A stretch of DNA of 64,000 bases from the NCBI RefSeq assembly GCF_001425705.1, contig NZ_LMDC01000028.1:787536-851535 (forward strand). The letters are read 5' to 3'. This DNA is from Pelomonas sp. Root1217 (lineage in GTDB: Bacteria; Pseudomonadota; Gammaproteobacteria; Burkholderiales; Burkholderiaceae_C). Within the stretch, counting starts at the first letter, position 1; the number at the start of each line of letters is the position of its first letter. Below are positions 56,772 to 64,000 of this stretch, one piece after another. Position numbers and translations under genes: made by a program. The notes beneath the pieces are model-generated. The model searched no databases. It saw only the letters and a list, made by a program, of their open reading frames with translations, and had not been told where the DNA came from.

Positions 56772-58334
56772 TCAAGCGGCCGGCGGCATGCCGTGCTCGC
56801 GGATGTGTTGGATGAGATCGCGGTGGCGGGGCAGGCCGCCCAGCAACCGCCGGGTGATTGTCGCCACGTCTTTCATGCAGGCCTGGGCGGCGGCCAGCCT
56901 GTCCGCACGCAACGCGCGCGCCTCGGGCTCGAACTGCATGCCGTAAAGGACGTATTGGTAGCTCGCGGCGGGGAAGACCTCCTCGACGCGGTAGAAATCG
57001 TTGCGCGACGGCGCGCGGTGGCGCCACAGCTGCAGCAGTTCGCGCAGCGAATCCGGCTGCGTGGCAGGTGCGCGGTGCTCGCGCCAGTAGTCGGCGTCAT
57101 CGCGGCGGCTCAGCACATAGTGCAGCTTAAGGAAGTCGATGATGCGCGACCAGCGGTAGGCGAAGGCCTCGTTGAAGCGCTTGGCCACCAGCGCCATGTC
57201 GGCGCGGCCAGCGGGCATCTCGTCGCGGATGAAGGCAGCCGACAGCTCGACCAGCGCCAGCGCCGACGCCTCCAGCGGCTCGATGAAGCCGGCTGACAAG
57301 CCCACGGCGACGCAGTTGCGGTGCCAGAACTGCTCGCGATAGCCGGGGCTGAAGCCCAGCCGTCGCGGCGCCATGTCGCCCAGCGACAGACCTTTGCGTT
57401 GCAGATGGCCCAGCAACGCGCGCTCGGCTGCCGCATCGTCGGTGTGGCTGCTGGAATAGACGAGGCCGACGCCACGCCGAGTCGGCAGGGCAATGTCCCA
57501 GGTCCAGCCTTCGGCATGCGCGGTGGAGACGGTGGCGGAGGCCAGCGGCACCTGCGCATCGGCATGTGGTACCTGCACGGCCAGCGCCCTGTCGTTGAAG
57601 AGCACGCCCTTCTCGGAGCGCAGGCCAACGCCGTAATGCTGGCCCAGCAACAGGCTGGCCAGGCCCGAGCAGTCGATGAAGAGGTCGCCCTCGATGTCGC
57701 CGTGCCCGCGGGTCGTCAGCGCGGCGATGTCGCCGTTCTCGTGCGAGCGCACCGTCGTGAAGTGATCGACGACGTGGCGCACGCCCAGCTTCGTCGTCGC
57801 GTGCCGCTGCAGCAGGTGCCCAAGCTTGACGGCATCGAAGTGGTAGCCGTAATTCATGACGCCACCGAAGTCCGGCGTCGTCGTCTGCTTGGGCGCCAGG
57901 TGGGCGTCGCACACCGGCGGCTGCCCACCCACGCTTTCTGCGAACGGCTGCTCGCGTCCACCCTGCAGCCAGGCGCCGGCAAGTTCGACGTCGCCCCAGC
58001 CATGCGGCAGCGTGAAGGGGTGGTAGTAGCGGTCGCCGTCGCCGCCATGCAGCCAGCCGTCGAAGCGTGAGCCCTGCTTGAAGGCGGCATCGCACTCGCG
58101 GATGAGATCGACCTCGCTGAGGCCGATGCGGTGCAGCGTGGCGCGCATCGTCGGCCAGGTGCCTTCGCCCACGCCGATGGAGGGCACGTCGGGGGATTCG
58201 ATGAGCGTGATCTGCAGCGCGTCGGGGCCGTCACCGCCCAGTTCCGCCGCCAGGGTCGCCGCCGTCAACCAACCGGCCGAGCCTCCCCCCAGCACCACGA
58301 TACGTCGAACGGCTGTCGTCACCTCGGAACTCAT
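56772..58334 (-). CDS. tryptophan halogenase-like flavoprotein (variant motifs)
   Basis: A 520-residue flavoprotein of the tryptophan halogenase family. The FAD motif is IVVLGGGSAGWLTA (12-25), and the Lys matching the catalytic lysine is at about 86 (AAFKQGSRFDGW). The WxWxIP motif reads WTWDIALP (277-284), so the Pro position is changed. The PLE-Ser-Thr segment is PLEAS, with Ala where relatives have Ser. A halogenase with altered chemistry, or a non-halogenating relative, is possible. I chose the ATG at 58334; the ribosome binding site is weak. It is first in the operon, after a terminator-like hairpin. Confidence 0.87.
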   Translation of the reverse strand: MSSEVTTAVRRIVVLGGGSAGWLTAATLAAELGGDGPDALQITLIESPDVPSIGVGEGTWPTMRATLHRIGLSEVDLIRECDAAFKQGSRFDGWLHGGDGDRYYHPFTLPHGWGDVELAGAWLQGGREQPFAESVGGQPPVCDAHLAPKQTTTPDFGGVMNYGYHFDAVKLGHLLQRHATTKLGVRHVVDHFTTVRSHENGDIAALTTRGHGDIEGDLFIDCSGLASLLLGQHYGVGLRSEKGVLFNDRALAVQVPHADAQVPLASATVSTAHAEGWTWDIALPTRRGVGLVYSSSHTDDAAAERALLGHLQRKGLSLGDMAPRRLGFSPGYREQFWHRNCVAVGLSAGFIEPLEASALALVELSAAFIRDEMPAGRADMALVAKRFNEAFAYRWSRIIDFLKLHYVLSRRDDADYWREHRAPATQPDSLRELLQLWRHRAPSRNDFYRVEEVFPAASYQYVLYGMQFEPEARALRADRLAAAQACMKDVATITRRLLGGLPRHRDLIQHIREHGMPPAA

Positions 58335-58401
58335 TCCGCAAAGTATGGCCGTGCGGGTGCCGGGCACGCCGCAAAGGCCGAGGAATTCTGAAAGGAAATT
58401 T

Positions 58402-58434
58402 GGCCGAGGTGGGCGTTGCGCGCCCGCCTCGGCC
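58402..58434. terminator. strong hairpin between receptor and halogenase operon
   Basis: A 14-bp stem with one G-T pair (58402-58415 with 58421-58434) and 5-nt loop, flanked by AT-rich sequence on both sides. On the minus strand it follows the receptor gene and is succeeded by AAATTTCCTTTC. It likely ends most receptor transcripts, with partial read-through possible to the halogenase operon. Confidence 0.75.
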
Positions 58435-58494
58435 AATTTGGGTCGCCCGGCGAACGGCCCCGAGGGGCGTTTACCGGGCGGCGGTGCTCATCGC

Positions 58495-61400
58495 TCAGAA
58501 GCGATAGCGAGCACCGACCAGGTAACGGCGGCCCGTCTGGATGGCGGAGATGATCTCGTTCTTGCTGCGGCCATGGGTGCGGATGTAGCCATCGTTCAAG
58601 TTCAGCAAGTCGGCCTGCAGGGTCAGGTTCTTGCCAATCTTGTAGCCGATGGACGCGTCCACCTGACCATAGGCCTCGGTGTACCGCGGGTTGTTGCCGT
58701 TGTCGTTACCCAAGAGGAACGAATCGCGCCAGTTGTAGGCGGCACGAATCGACCACTGGTCGTTTTCGTAGAAGCCCACCACGTTGGCGGAATCGCTGAC
58801 ACCCACCAGAGGGGACTGCACATCGGTGCTTGACGCGTCGTTGCGGTACTTCAGGCCACTGCGGACCAGCGTGTAGTTGCCCGAGACGCCGAAGCCACTG
58901 GTGCTGAACATGTGCTGGAAGTTGAACTCCAGGCCCTTGATGTTGTCGCCACCGGCATTGGACGGCGTCGTGATGTCGAAGATCAGCGGCTGGGCGCCGG
59001 GGACCGTGCCCGCAATGTTGCCCTTCAGGAAGGTCGGGTCGCTGGCATCGGTGACCGTGACGCCCGGCTGGCCGTTGTAGTGCTGGAAGATGTAGTTGCG
59101 CAGCAGCTTGGGACTGTCAGCAGGAATACCCGACGCCCGGGCAGCGTCGAAATACGTGCCACTGGCAGGCTGGTTCAGGCCGGCGAACGTTTGCTGAACC
59201 GTTTTCGTGGTGAAGAAGTCGGACACCTTCTTGTAGAAGGCGCCGGCTGCCACATACGATGACTTGGCGTAGTAGTACTCGGCAGACAGGTCCAAGTTCT
59301 TGGACTTCAGCGGCTTCAGTGCCGGGTCACCGGTCGAACCGGCGCCGTGGATGTTGTAGCGGCCAGAGTTCGCGTTCAGAGCGACACCGCCCAGCATGTC
59401 GCCGAAGTTCGGGCGACCGATGTTGACACCGTAGCTCGCGCGCACCTTGATATCGGACGTCAGGTCGGCATCCCAGTCGATGCTGGGCAGCCAATAGCTG
59501 TACTTGCCGTCCTTGGTACCGAAGGTCGTGGTTGCGCCATCGAGCCTCACCTCGTTTTCCGCATACCAGGTGGTGGCGTTGTAGGAGGTGACTTGTGACG
59601 AGGACGTGATCTTCGTCTGCTCATAGCGCAGACCGACCGACAGGTTCATCGGGATCACGGTGTCGAAGGAGTGGTCCCACTGACCGTAGGCCGCGGTCGA
59701 CTTCTCGGTGGTGCGCCAATCGTTGCCGTTGGTGAAGTCCGTATACGGCTTGAAGTAGGCATCTGCCTCTGCCGCGCTGAGCGGATTGCCCGCCGGGAGC
59801 GACGTCGGACGATACGACTGCGCGTTCTTGACGGCCTGCGCACGCAGTTGGTCGAAGTTCGGCACGAAGAACGTCGGGAACTGGCGTGAGTCGCCGCTGC
59901 CAGGAATCCGGCCGTAGAAGCTGGCGATGTTGTACTGGGCGACGGTCATGTCCTTGAACGAGCCTTGCGGGCCGATGCCACCCCAGTCGCCGTGGAAGTT
60001 GTTCGAGCCGGCGGAACGATTCTTCAGCTTGGTGAAACCGAGGCCAGCGAGCAGCTTGTCGTCGGCGCTGAGCTTGTAGGTGCCGCTGGCCTGGACCTGG
60101 TCGACGTCCTGATAGGAAATGTTGTTGGTGAACTGCGATCCCGTGACGGTGGTCTTGCTGGAGTCGTACTTCAAGCCGGGCGACTGCATGACCGGGAACT
60201 TCTGGTCGTAGTACATCGTCGTGTTGCCCTGGTTGAACATTGCCAGGTCAATGACGTTGGTGTCGCCGTAGGGGCTGTCCGGATTGGTCCGGGACGTCGA
60301 ATGGTGAGCGTCGAGATCGATGTTCAGCTTCTCGCTGACCTTCCATGCCGCGTTGAAACCGGTGGAGTTCAGCTTGGTCTTGACTGCCTGCTGGGCAACG
60401 TACATCGCGTAGTCGTGCGTGCCGTCCCAGGTGGCCGTCTGGATGATCGGGTCGTAGACCTTGCCTGTCGCGGTGAACGTCGTGGGCGGCTGGCCATTCA
60501 ACGGGCCCGAGTACGAGGGGCCGAACCAGGAGGAGTTCTCAATGGCGTTCTGCTTGGTCGCGTTGATGGCAATCGTGTGGTCCAGCGTGAACTTCACTTC
60601 CTTCGTCGGGGCGAACTGCAGGACGGCCTGACCGTTCCAGCGCTCGCGCTCCAGATCGGTCACGCGGTAACGCACGTCATTCGTGTGCGTGACGTAACCG
60701 CTGGTCGGGAAATTGACCAGGTTGCTGGCCGGAACGCCGTCATACGCCGTGTCTTTGGTACCGTTGGTAATGGGCTGTGTTTGCCAGCCGTTGCCGGTGA
60801 ACGCGTTGTTGGAGCCCGAGTTGCGCTTCGAATAGTTGCCGCTGATCGAGATGCCGAGCGTGCGGTCCCCGAAGGACGTGCTGTAGATGCCGGAGATTTC
60901 TGGCGTGACCTTCGAGCCCGCAATCTCGCCCGGCAAGCGGCCGATCGACTCGTCATAGTTGGCCTTGATGCCGATGCTGGCGATGGTTTCGCGCACATCC
61001 AGCGGGCGGGCCGTCTTGACGTTGATGGTGGCGCCGATACCGCCCGTCGGCGACGAGGCACGAGCGGTCTTGTACACCTCCAGCGCTGAAACTGCGTCGG
61101 AGGACAGGTTGGCAAAGTCGAAGGCGCGGCCGGCACCATTGGAGGTCGGCATCTGCCGGCCGTTCAGCAGCACCATGTTGAACTGCGGGCCGACGCCGCG
61201 AACGGTGACTTGCGAGCCTTCACCGCTCATGTTCCGGTCGATGGACACGCCAGCGATGCGCTGCATCGACTCGGCCAGGTTGGTGTCCGGGAACTTGCCG
61301 ATGTCTTCGGCCACGATGCCATCGACCAAGCCGCGTGAATCGCGCTTCAGGGTGACAGCGCTGTCAAGGGACCGGCGAATACCCGTGATGACCACGGTCT

Positions 61401-61575
61401 CCAGGGAGTTGGTAGCAGCCGACGCTGCAGATGCAGGTGCCGCAGCGCCAGCCTGCTGCGCATGCACGGCCGCGGCACCCGTAAGCAACGCGATCGACGA
61501 GGCCCACGCAACGGGCTTGAGCCGGATGGCCCGCACGGGACCACGCCGAACTTTGGAAATCTGACGGTATTTCAT
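58495..61575 (-). CDS. TonB-dependent receptor (Xanthomonas/Caulobacter type)
   Basis: A 1026-residue outer-membrane receptor. The signal peptide ends near AAAVHAQQ (about residue 41). The plug starts with SLETVVITGIRRSLDSAVTLKRDS and IVAEDIGKFPDTNLAESMQRIAGVSIDR, which is the classic TIGR01782-type sequence. VRGVGPQFNMVLLNGRQMP is the plug core, and the C-terminus YLVGARYRF ends in Phe as BAM substrates do. AAGGAGA lies 5 bp before the ATG. Related receptors import oligosaccharides or other large solutes. A LacI-type operator is found 75-88 bp upstream, so sugar control is likely. Confidence 0.95.
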   Translation of the reverse strand: MKYRQISKVRRGPVRAIRLKPVAWASSIALLTGAAAVHAQQAGAAAPASAASAATNSLETVVITGIRRSLDSAVTLKRDSRGLVDGIVAEDIGKFPDTNLAESMQRIAGVSIDRNMSGEGSQVTVRGVGPQFNMVLLNGRQMPTSNGAGRAFDFANLSSDAVSALEVYKTARASSPTGGIGATINVKTARPLDVRETIASIGIKANYDESIGRLPGEIAGSKVTPEISGIYSTSFGDRTLGISISGNYSKRNSGSNNAFTGNGWQTQPITNGTKDTAYDGVPASNLVNFPTSGYVTHTNDVRYRVTDLERERWNGQAVLQFAPTKEVKFTLDHTIAINATKQNAIENSSWFGPSYSGPLNGQPPTTFTATGKVYDPIIQTATWDGTHDYAMYVAQQAVKTKLNSTGFNAAWKVSEKLNIDLDAHHSTSRTNPDSPYGDTNVIDLAMFNQGNTTMYYDQKFPVMQSPGLKYDSSKTTVTGSQFTNNISYQDVDQVQASGTYKLSADDKLLAGLGFTKLKNRSAGSNNFHGDWGGIGPQGSFKDMTVAQYNIASFYGRIPGSGDSRQFPTFFVPNFDQLRAQAVKNAQSYRPTSLPAGNPLSAAEADAYFKPYTDFTNGNDWRTTEKSTAAYGQWDHSFDTVIPMNLSVGLRYEQTKITSSSQVTSYNATTWYAENEVRLDGATTTFGTKDGKYSYWLPSIDWDADLTSDIKVRASYGVNIGRPNFGDMLGGVALNANSGRYNIHGAGSTGDPALKPLKSKNLDLSAEYYYAKSSYVAAGAFYKKVSDFFTTKTVQQTFAGLNQPASGTYFDAARASGIPADSPKLLRNYIFQHYNGQPGVTVTDASDPTFLKGNIAGTVPGAQPLIFDITTPSNAGGDNIKGLEFNFQHMFSTSGFGVSGNYTLVRSGLKYRNDASSTDVQSPLVGVSDSANVVGFYENDQWSIRAAYNWRDSFLLGNDNGNNPRYTEAYGQVDASIGYKIGKNLTLQADLLNLNDGYIRTHGRSKNEIISAIQTGRRYLVGARYRF

Positions 61576-62096
61576 TTGTCTCCTTACTTGCTTTAAGCGG
61601 CTCTAGCGCCGATGGATGACGACTCTATGGCCCACTGATGCCCAGCGCTTGGTAGCGTTACCAGCACTCCTCAAAAAAGAGAGTGCCCGTTGCAGGCGCC
61701 TGCGTACTGTACGTTTTGGCCTCCCCATGACTCCTGGGGTTTACGCGAGTTGATCTTGCCGTGTGCGCAATCAACAACACCTGCGAAAGCAGCTCTTTCC
61801 GGGGTGGCCGGACAGCGAATCGTGCGCTTGCGCGCAACCATAGGGATGAGCTTTGGTAGCGATCTCAGCATCCTTGCTGAGAGCACATCGATCTGCGGGT
61901 CAATTCAAATAGACAACGCTGTCAACGATAGCCCAATGTGGCGGAGGATTCAATTGCAGGAGCAGTCTGGTTTTCCCGGAATGGGGACAGAAAGCCCATG
62001 ATGGGTCACTCGGGCACCAGAGGAGTGCCTCTGGTTTCAGCGCAGGTACGGCGCCGTGATGAGTTGCCCAAAAGCAACGCTGCGGAAAATGCGGGC
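61576..62096. other. non-coding region upstream of receptor
   Basis: A 521-bp gap with no gene I can support. It holds the receptor promoter, a LacI-type box (61650-61663), a half-site-like TGGTAGCG at 61854, an A-run at 61673-61678 flanked by GCACTC/GAGTGC arms, and an 8-bp hairpin at 62016-62035 that might end the response regulator transcript. Confidence 0.6.
61650..61663. promoter_or_regulatory. LacI-family-type operator
   Basis: TGGTAGCGTTACCA is a 14-bp dyad with one asymmetric pair around a central CG. It is nearly the box TGGTAGCGCTA(A/C)CA known for XylR-type LacI regulators of TonB-receptor regulons in Xanthomonas. It lies 75-88 bp upstream of the receptor ATG. No LacI-family gene is in the window. 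Confidence 0.65.
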
Positions 62097-62798
62097 TCAG
62101 GCCAGGTCCAGCCGGTAGCCCACGCCATACACCGAAGCGATGCATTCCTGGGCCGGCTCCAGCGCCGCCAGCTTGCGGCGGATGTTCTTGATGTGGCTGT
62201 CGACAACCCGGTCCGACACATCCCGGAAGTCCTCGTGGATGAGGTCCAGCAGCTGCGACCGCTCGAAAACGCGCCCCGGCTGCTGCAGCAACTGGCGCAA
62301 CAGGCGGAACTCCACCGGCGTCAGCGACAGCACCTGCTCTCGCCAGACAATGCGCTGGCCCGCCTCATCCACTGCAAAGCCGCCGCCTGCCGGCACCAGT
62401 GTGGCCGGCGCCAGCCGTCCCTGGGCGCGGCGCAGCAGGGCCTTCACGCGGGCAACGAGTTCGCGCGGGCTGAAGGGCTTGCAGACGTAGTCGTCCGCGC
62501 CCAGTTCCAGGCCAAGCAGCCGGTCCAGTTCCTCGACACGGGCGCTGTTGATGAGGATGGGCACGTCGCTGAACATGCGCACGGCGCGGCAGACCTCCAG
62601 GCCGTCCAGCCCGGGCAGCATGACGTCCAGCAGCACCGCCGCCGGTTGGTTGGACGTGTTGTGCCCGCTCTTCAGCCTCTCCAACGCTTGGCGGCCATCG
62701 GCCAGCCATTCGCTGCGGTAGCCTGCGGCCTGCAGATAGTCGCGCACCAGGGCCGCCAGCTTGGGCTCGTCCTCGACGATCAGGATGAGATCGCTCAT
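62097..62798 (-). CDS. OmpR-family response regulator (BaeR-like)
   Basis: A 233-residue two-domain regulator. The receiver has LILIVEDEPKLAALVRDYL, the phospho-accepting Asp in AVLLDVMLPGLDGLEVCRA and the switch Lys in YVCKPFSPRELVARV. The C-terminal winged helix is of OmpR type (LSLTPVEFRLLRQLLQQPGRVFERSQLLDLI, VVDSHIKNIRRKLAALEP). The RVEELDRLLGLELGADDYVCKPFSPREL run resembles BaeR, which answers envelope stress. It overlaps the kinase stop by 4 bp. Confidence 0.92.
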   Translation of the reverse strand: MSDLILIVEDEPKLAALVRDYLQAAGYRSEWLADGRQALERLKSGHNTSNQPAAVLLDVMLPGLDGLEVCRAVRMFSDVPILINSARVEELDRLLGLELGADDYVCKPFSPRELVARVKALLRRAQGRLAPATLVPAGGGFAVDEAGQRIVWREQVLSLTPVEFRLLRQLLQQPGRVFERSQLLDLIHEDFRDVSDRVVDSHIKNIRRKLAALEPAQECIASVYGVGYRLDLA

Positions 62799-64000
62799 AG
62801 GCTATTTACCGCGGGTTTGAGCGGCAAGGTCAGCACCATGGCCAGGCCGCCCAGGGCCGAGGCCTCGGCGTGCAGGCCGCCGCCATGGGCCAGCGCGATG
62901 GCGCGAGCAATGGCCAGACCCAGGCCAGAGCCGCCAAAGGCTCGACTGCGCGAGGGGTCGACGCGGTAGAGCGGGTCGAACAGACGGTCCAGCTCGGCCT
63001 CCGCCACGCCGGGCGGTGTGTCTTCGATGCGCACCTCGATGGCAGTGCCCAGCGAGCGCGCGGACACCTGCAACAGGCCGGGCGCCTCGGTGTAGCGCAG
63101 GCTGTTCTCAAGCAGATTGGCCAGCAGTTGAGAGATTCGCACTGCATCCCAGTACGCGGCCGGCAGCACCTGCGGCAGGGTGGCCTCGATGACCAAGCCC
63201 CGCGCCCTGGCACGCGGCGCGATGCGCTCAAGGGCCGCCTGCAGCAGCGCAACCGGCGCCACGGGCTCGAACTCGCAAGGCAGGGACCGCAGCTCGGAGG
63301 TGGCCAGCAGATGGAAGTCTTCAACCAGGCGGGAAAGGCGCTTGATCTCTTCCTGCAGCGAGGTAAGCGCCGTGCTGTCCAGCGGCCGTATGCCGTCCAC
63401 CAGCGCCTCGACCTCGCCACGCAGCACGGCCAGCGGCGTGCGCAACTCGTGGGACAGCTCGGCGATCCAGCGCTGGCGGCTGCTCTCCAGTCGCTGCAGC
63501 GCCTCGGCCATGCCGTTGATGTCCGCGTGCAGGCCTGTGATCTCGCTGGCGCCGCCGCCATCGCGGGGCGCGGGCAGGCGCACGTCGAACTCGCCCGCCG
63601 CGATCCGCCGTGCCGCAACCTGGGCCTCGGCCAATGGCCGCGCCCAGCGCACGGCGAGCAGCCGTGCCAGCACCAGCGCGATGGCAAGGACGCCGCCGGC
63701 CACTGCGGCCAGCCCGATGTACTGGCGTTGCAGGAAACTGGCGTCCACCCCTTCGGCCGGCCCTGCACGTTCCGCCAGGCGCAGCACGGCCAGCGTCTGA
63801 CCATCGAGCTTGATGGCGCGGGTCTGGCCGGGGCGGCCCAGCGTCTCGCGGCGGCCTGCCAGCAGGGTGATGCCATCGGCAGCCAGCACAACGACACGTG
63901 GGCCGAAATTGGAAGGATCGCGGCGCGGCGGTGGTGGGTCGCGGCGCGGGTCAGGCGGCGGGCGACGGCCCTCGGGCTCGCCGCGCTCCGGTGGCGGCGG
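62795..64000 (-). CDS. sensor histidine kinase (BaeS-like), 5' part outside window
   Basis: The open frame runs through the window edge, so the N-terminus is missing. Visible from the edge: a periplasmic stretch rich in Pro, Arg and Asp (RRDPPPPRRDP, about 63900-64000), then a sensor part, a membrane helix (YIGLAAVAGGVLAIALVLARLL), and a HAMP region. The H-box is IAELSHELRTPLAVLRGEVEALVDGI, followed by the N-box NLLENSLRYTE and the G-box GGSGLGLAIARAIALAHGG. It pairs with the overlapping response regulator. Envelope-stress sensing is by analogy to BaeS. Confidence 0.92.
   Translation of the reverse strand, partial: PPPPERGEPEGRRPPPDPRRDPPPPRRDPSNFGPRVVVLAADGITLLAGRRETLGRPGQTRAIKLDGQTLAVLRLAERAGPAEGVDASFLQRQYIGLAAVAGGVLAIALVLARLLAVRWARPLAEAQVAARRIAAGEFDVRLPAPRDGGGASEITGLHADINGMAEALQRLESSRQRWIAELSHELRTPLAVLRGEVEALVDGIRPLDSTALTSLQEEIKRLSRLVEDFHLLATSELRSLPCEFEPVAPVALLQAALERIAPRARARGLVIEATLPQVLPAAYWDAVRISQLLANLLENSLRYTEAPGLLQVSARSLGTAIEVRIEDTPPGVAEAELDRLFDPLYRVDPSRSRAFGGSGLGLAIARAIALAHGGGLHAEASALGGLAMVLTLPLKPAVNSL

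Overview
This is 64 kb of a high-GC betaproteobacterial chromosome. Gene content and order point to Burkholderiales, most likely the Roseateles/Pelomonas/Rubrivivax-Leptothrix group (Sphaerotilaceae). The evidence is the arrangement hemW-rdgB-rph-PP2C-kinase / yicC, gmk-rpoZ-spoT and greB, the hemC-hemD-hemX-hemY operon, and large Xanthomonas/Caulobacter-type TonB-dependent receptors. The taxonomy is an inference; no rRNA is present.

Layout. 0-3.3 kb: tail of a copper/silver-type resistance operon (His/Cys-rich periplasmic protein, TolC-like lipoprotein, multicopper oxidase). 3.7-10.8 kb: housekeeping genes (serS with a downstream tRNA-Ser, ispH-FKBP, radC-smr, a TonB-like protein) and a truncated hemoglobin / FlhG-like ATPase / diguanylate cyclase string. 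11-13.7 kb: cheR-cheD-cheB. 13.7-15 kb: small exported protein and LysR regulator. 15-20.3 kb: hemW, rdgB, rph, PP2C phosphatase, Ser/Thr kinase, and divergent yicC.

20.3-36.5 kb is an accessory block lying between yicC and gmk, which are neighbours in many proteobacteria. It holds a secreted Cys-rich protein, an IS3-type scrap, and a putative MarR-controlled ion/thiol stress system: MarR, YbdK-type carboxylate-amine ligase, CPA2 antiporter and OmpA-like lipoprotein on one side, ClC transporter and Na+/H+ antiporter on the other. A second operon follows, with two small DUF5985-like membrane proteins, a winged-helix-like protein and a DUF3014 protein. Two nearly identical 18-bp palindromes, one in each promoter region, tie these units together. 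The block continues with a YciO-like protein, a large catalase (katE), homospermidine synthase, a divergent amine/amino-acid oxidase and a DUF2231 membrane protein.

36.5-47 kb: gmk-rpoZ-spoT, then a TonB-dependent receptor plus Sel1-repeat protein placed before greB, then an AMACR-like CoA transferase and tRNA-Arg. 47.2-52.1 kb: hemC-hemD-hemX-hemY with an AraC regulator directly upstream.

52.8-61.6 kb is the most distinctive locus. It holds a large TonB-dependent receptor followed by an operon of two flavin-dependent tryptophan-halogenase-like proteins, SapC and a cupin/JmjC-like protein. One halogenase is fused to a C-terminal DUF6445-like, 2-oxoglutarate/Fe(II)-oxygenase-like domain. A LacI-family-type operator, TGGTAGCGTTACCA, lies upstream of the receptor, suggesting carbohydrate-responsive control. 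The window ends in a BaeSR-like two-component system whose kinase is cut by the window edge.
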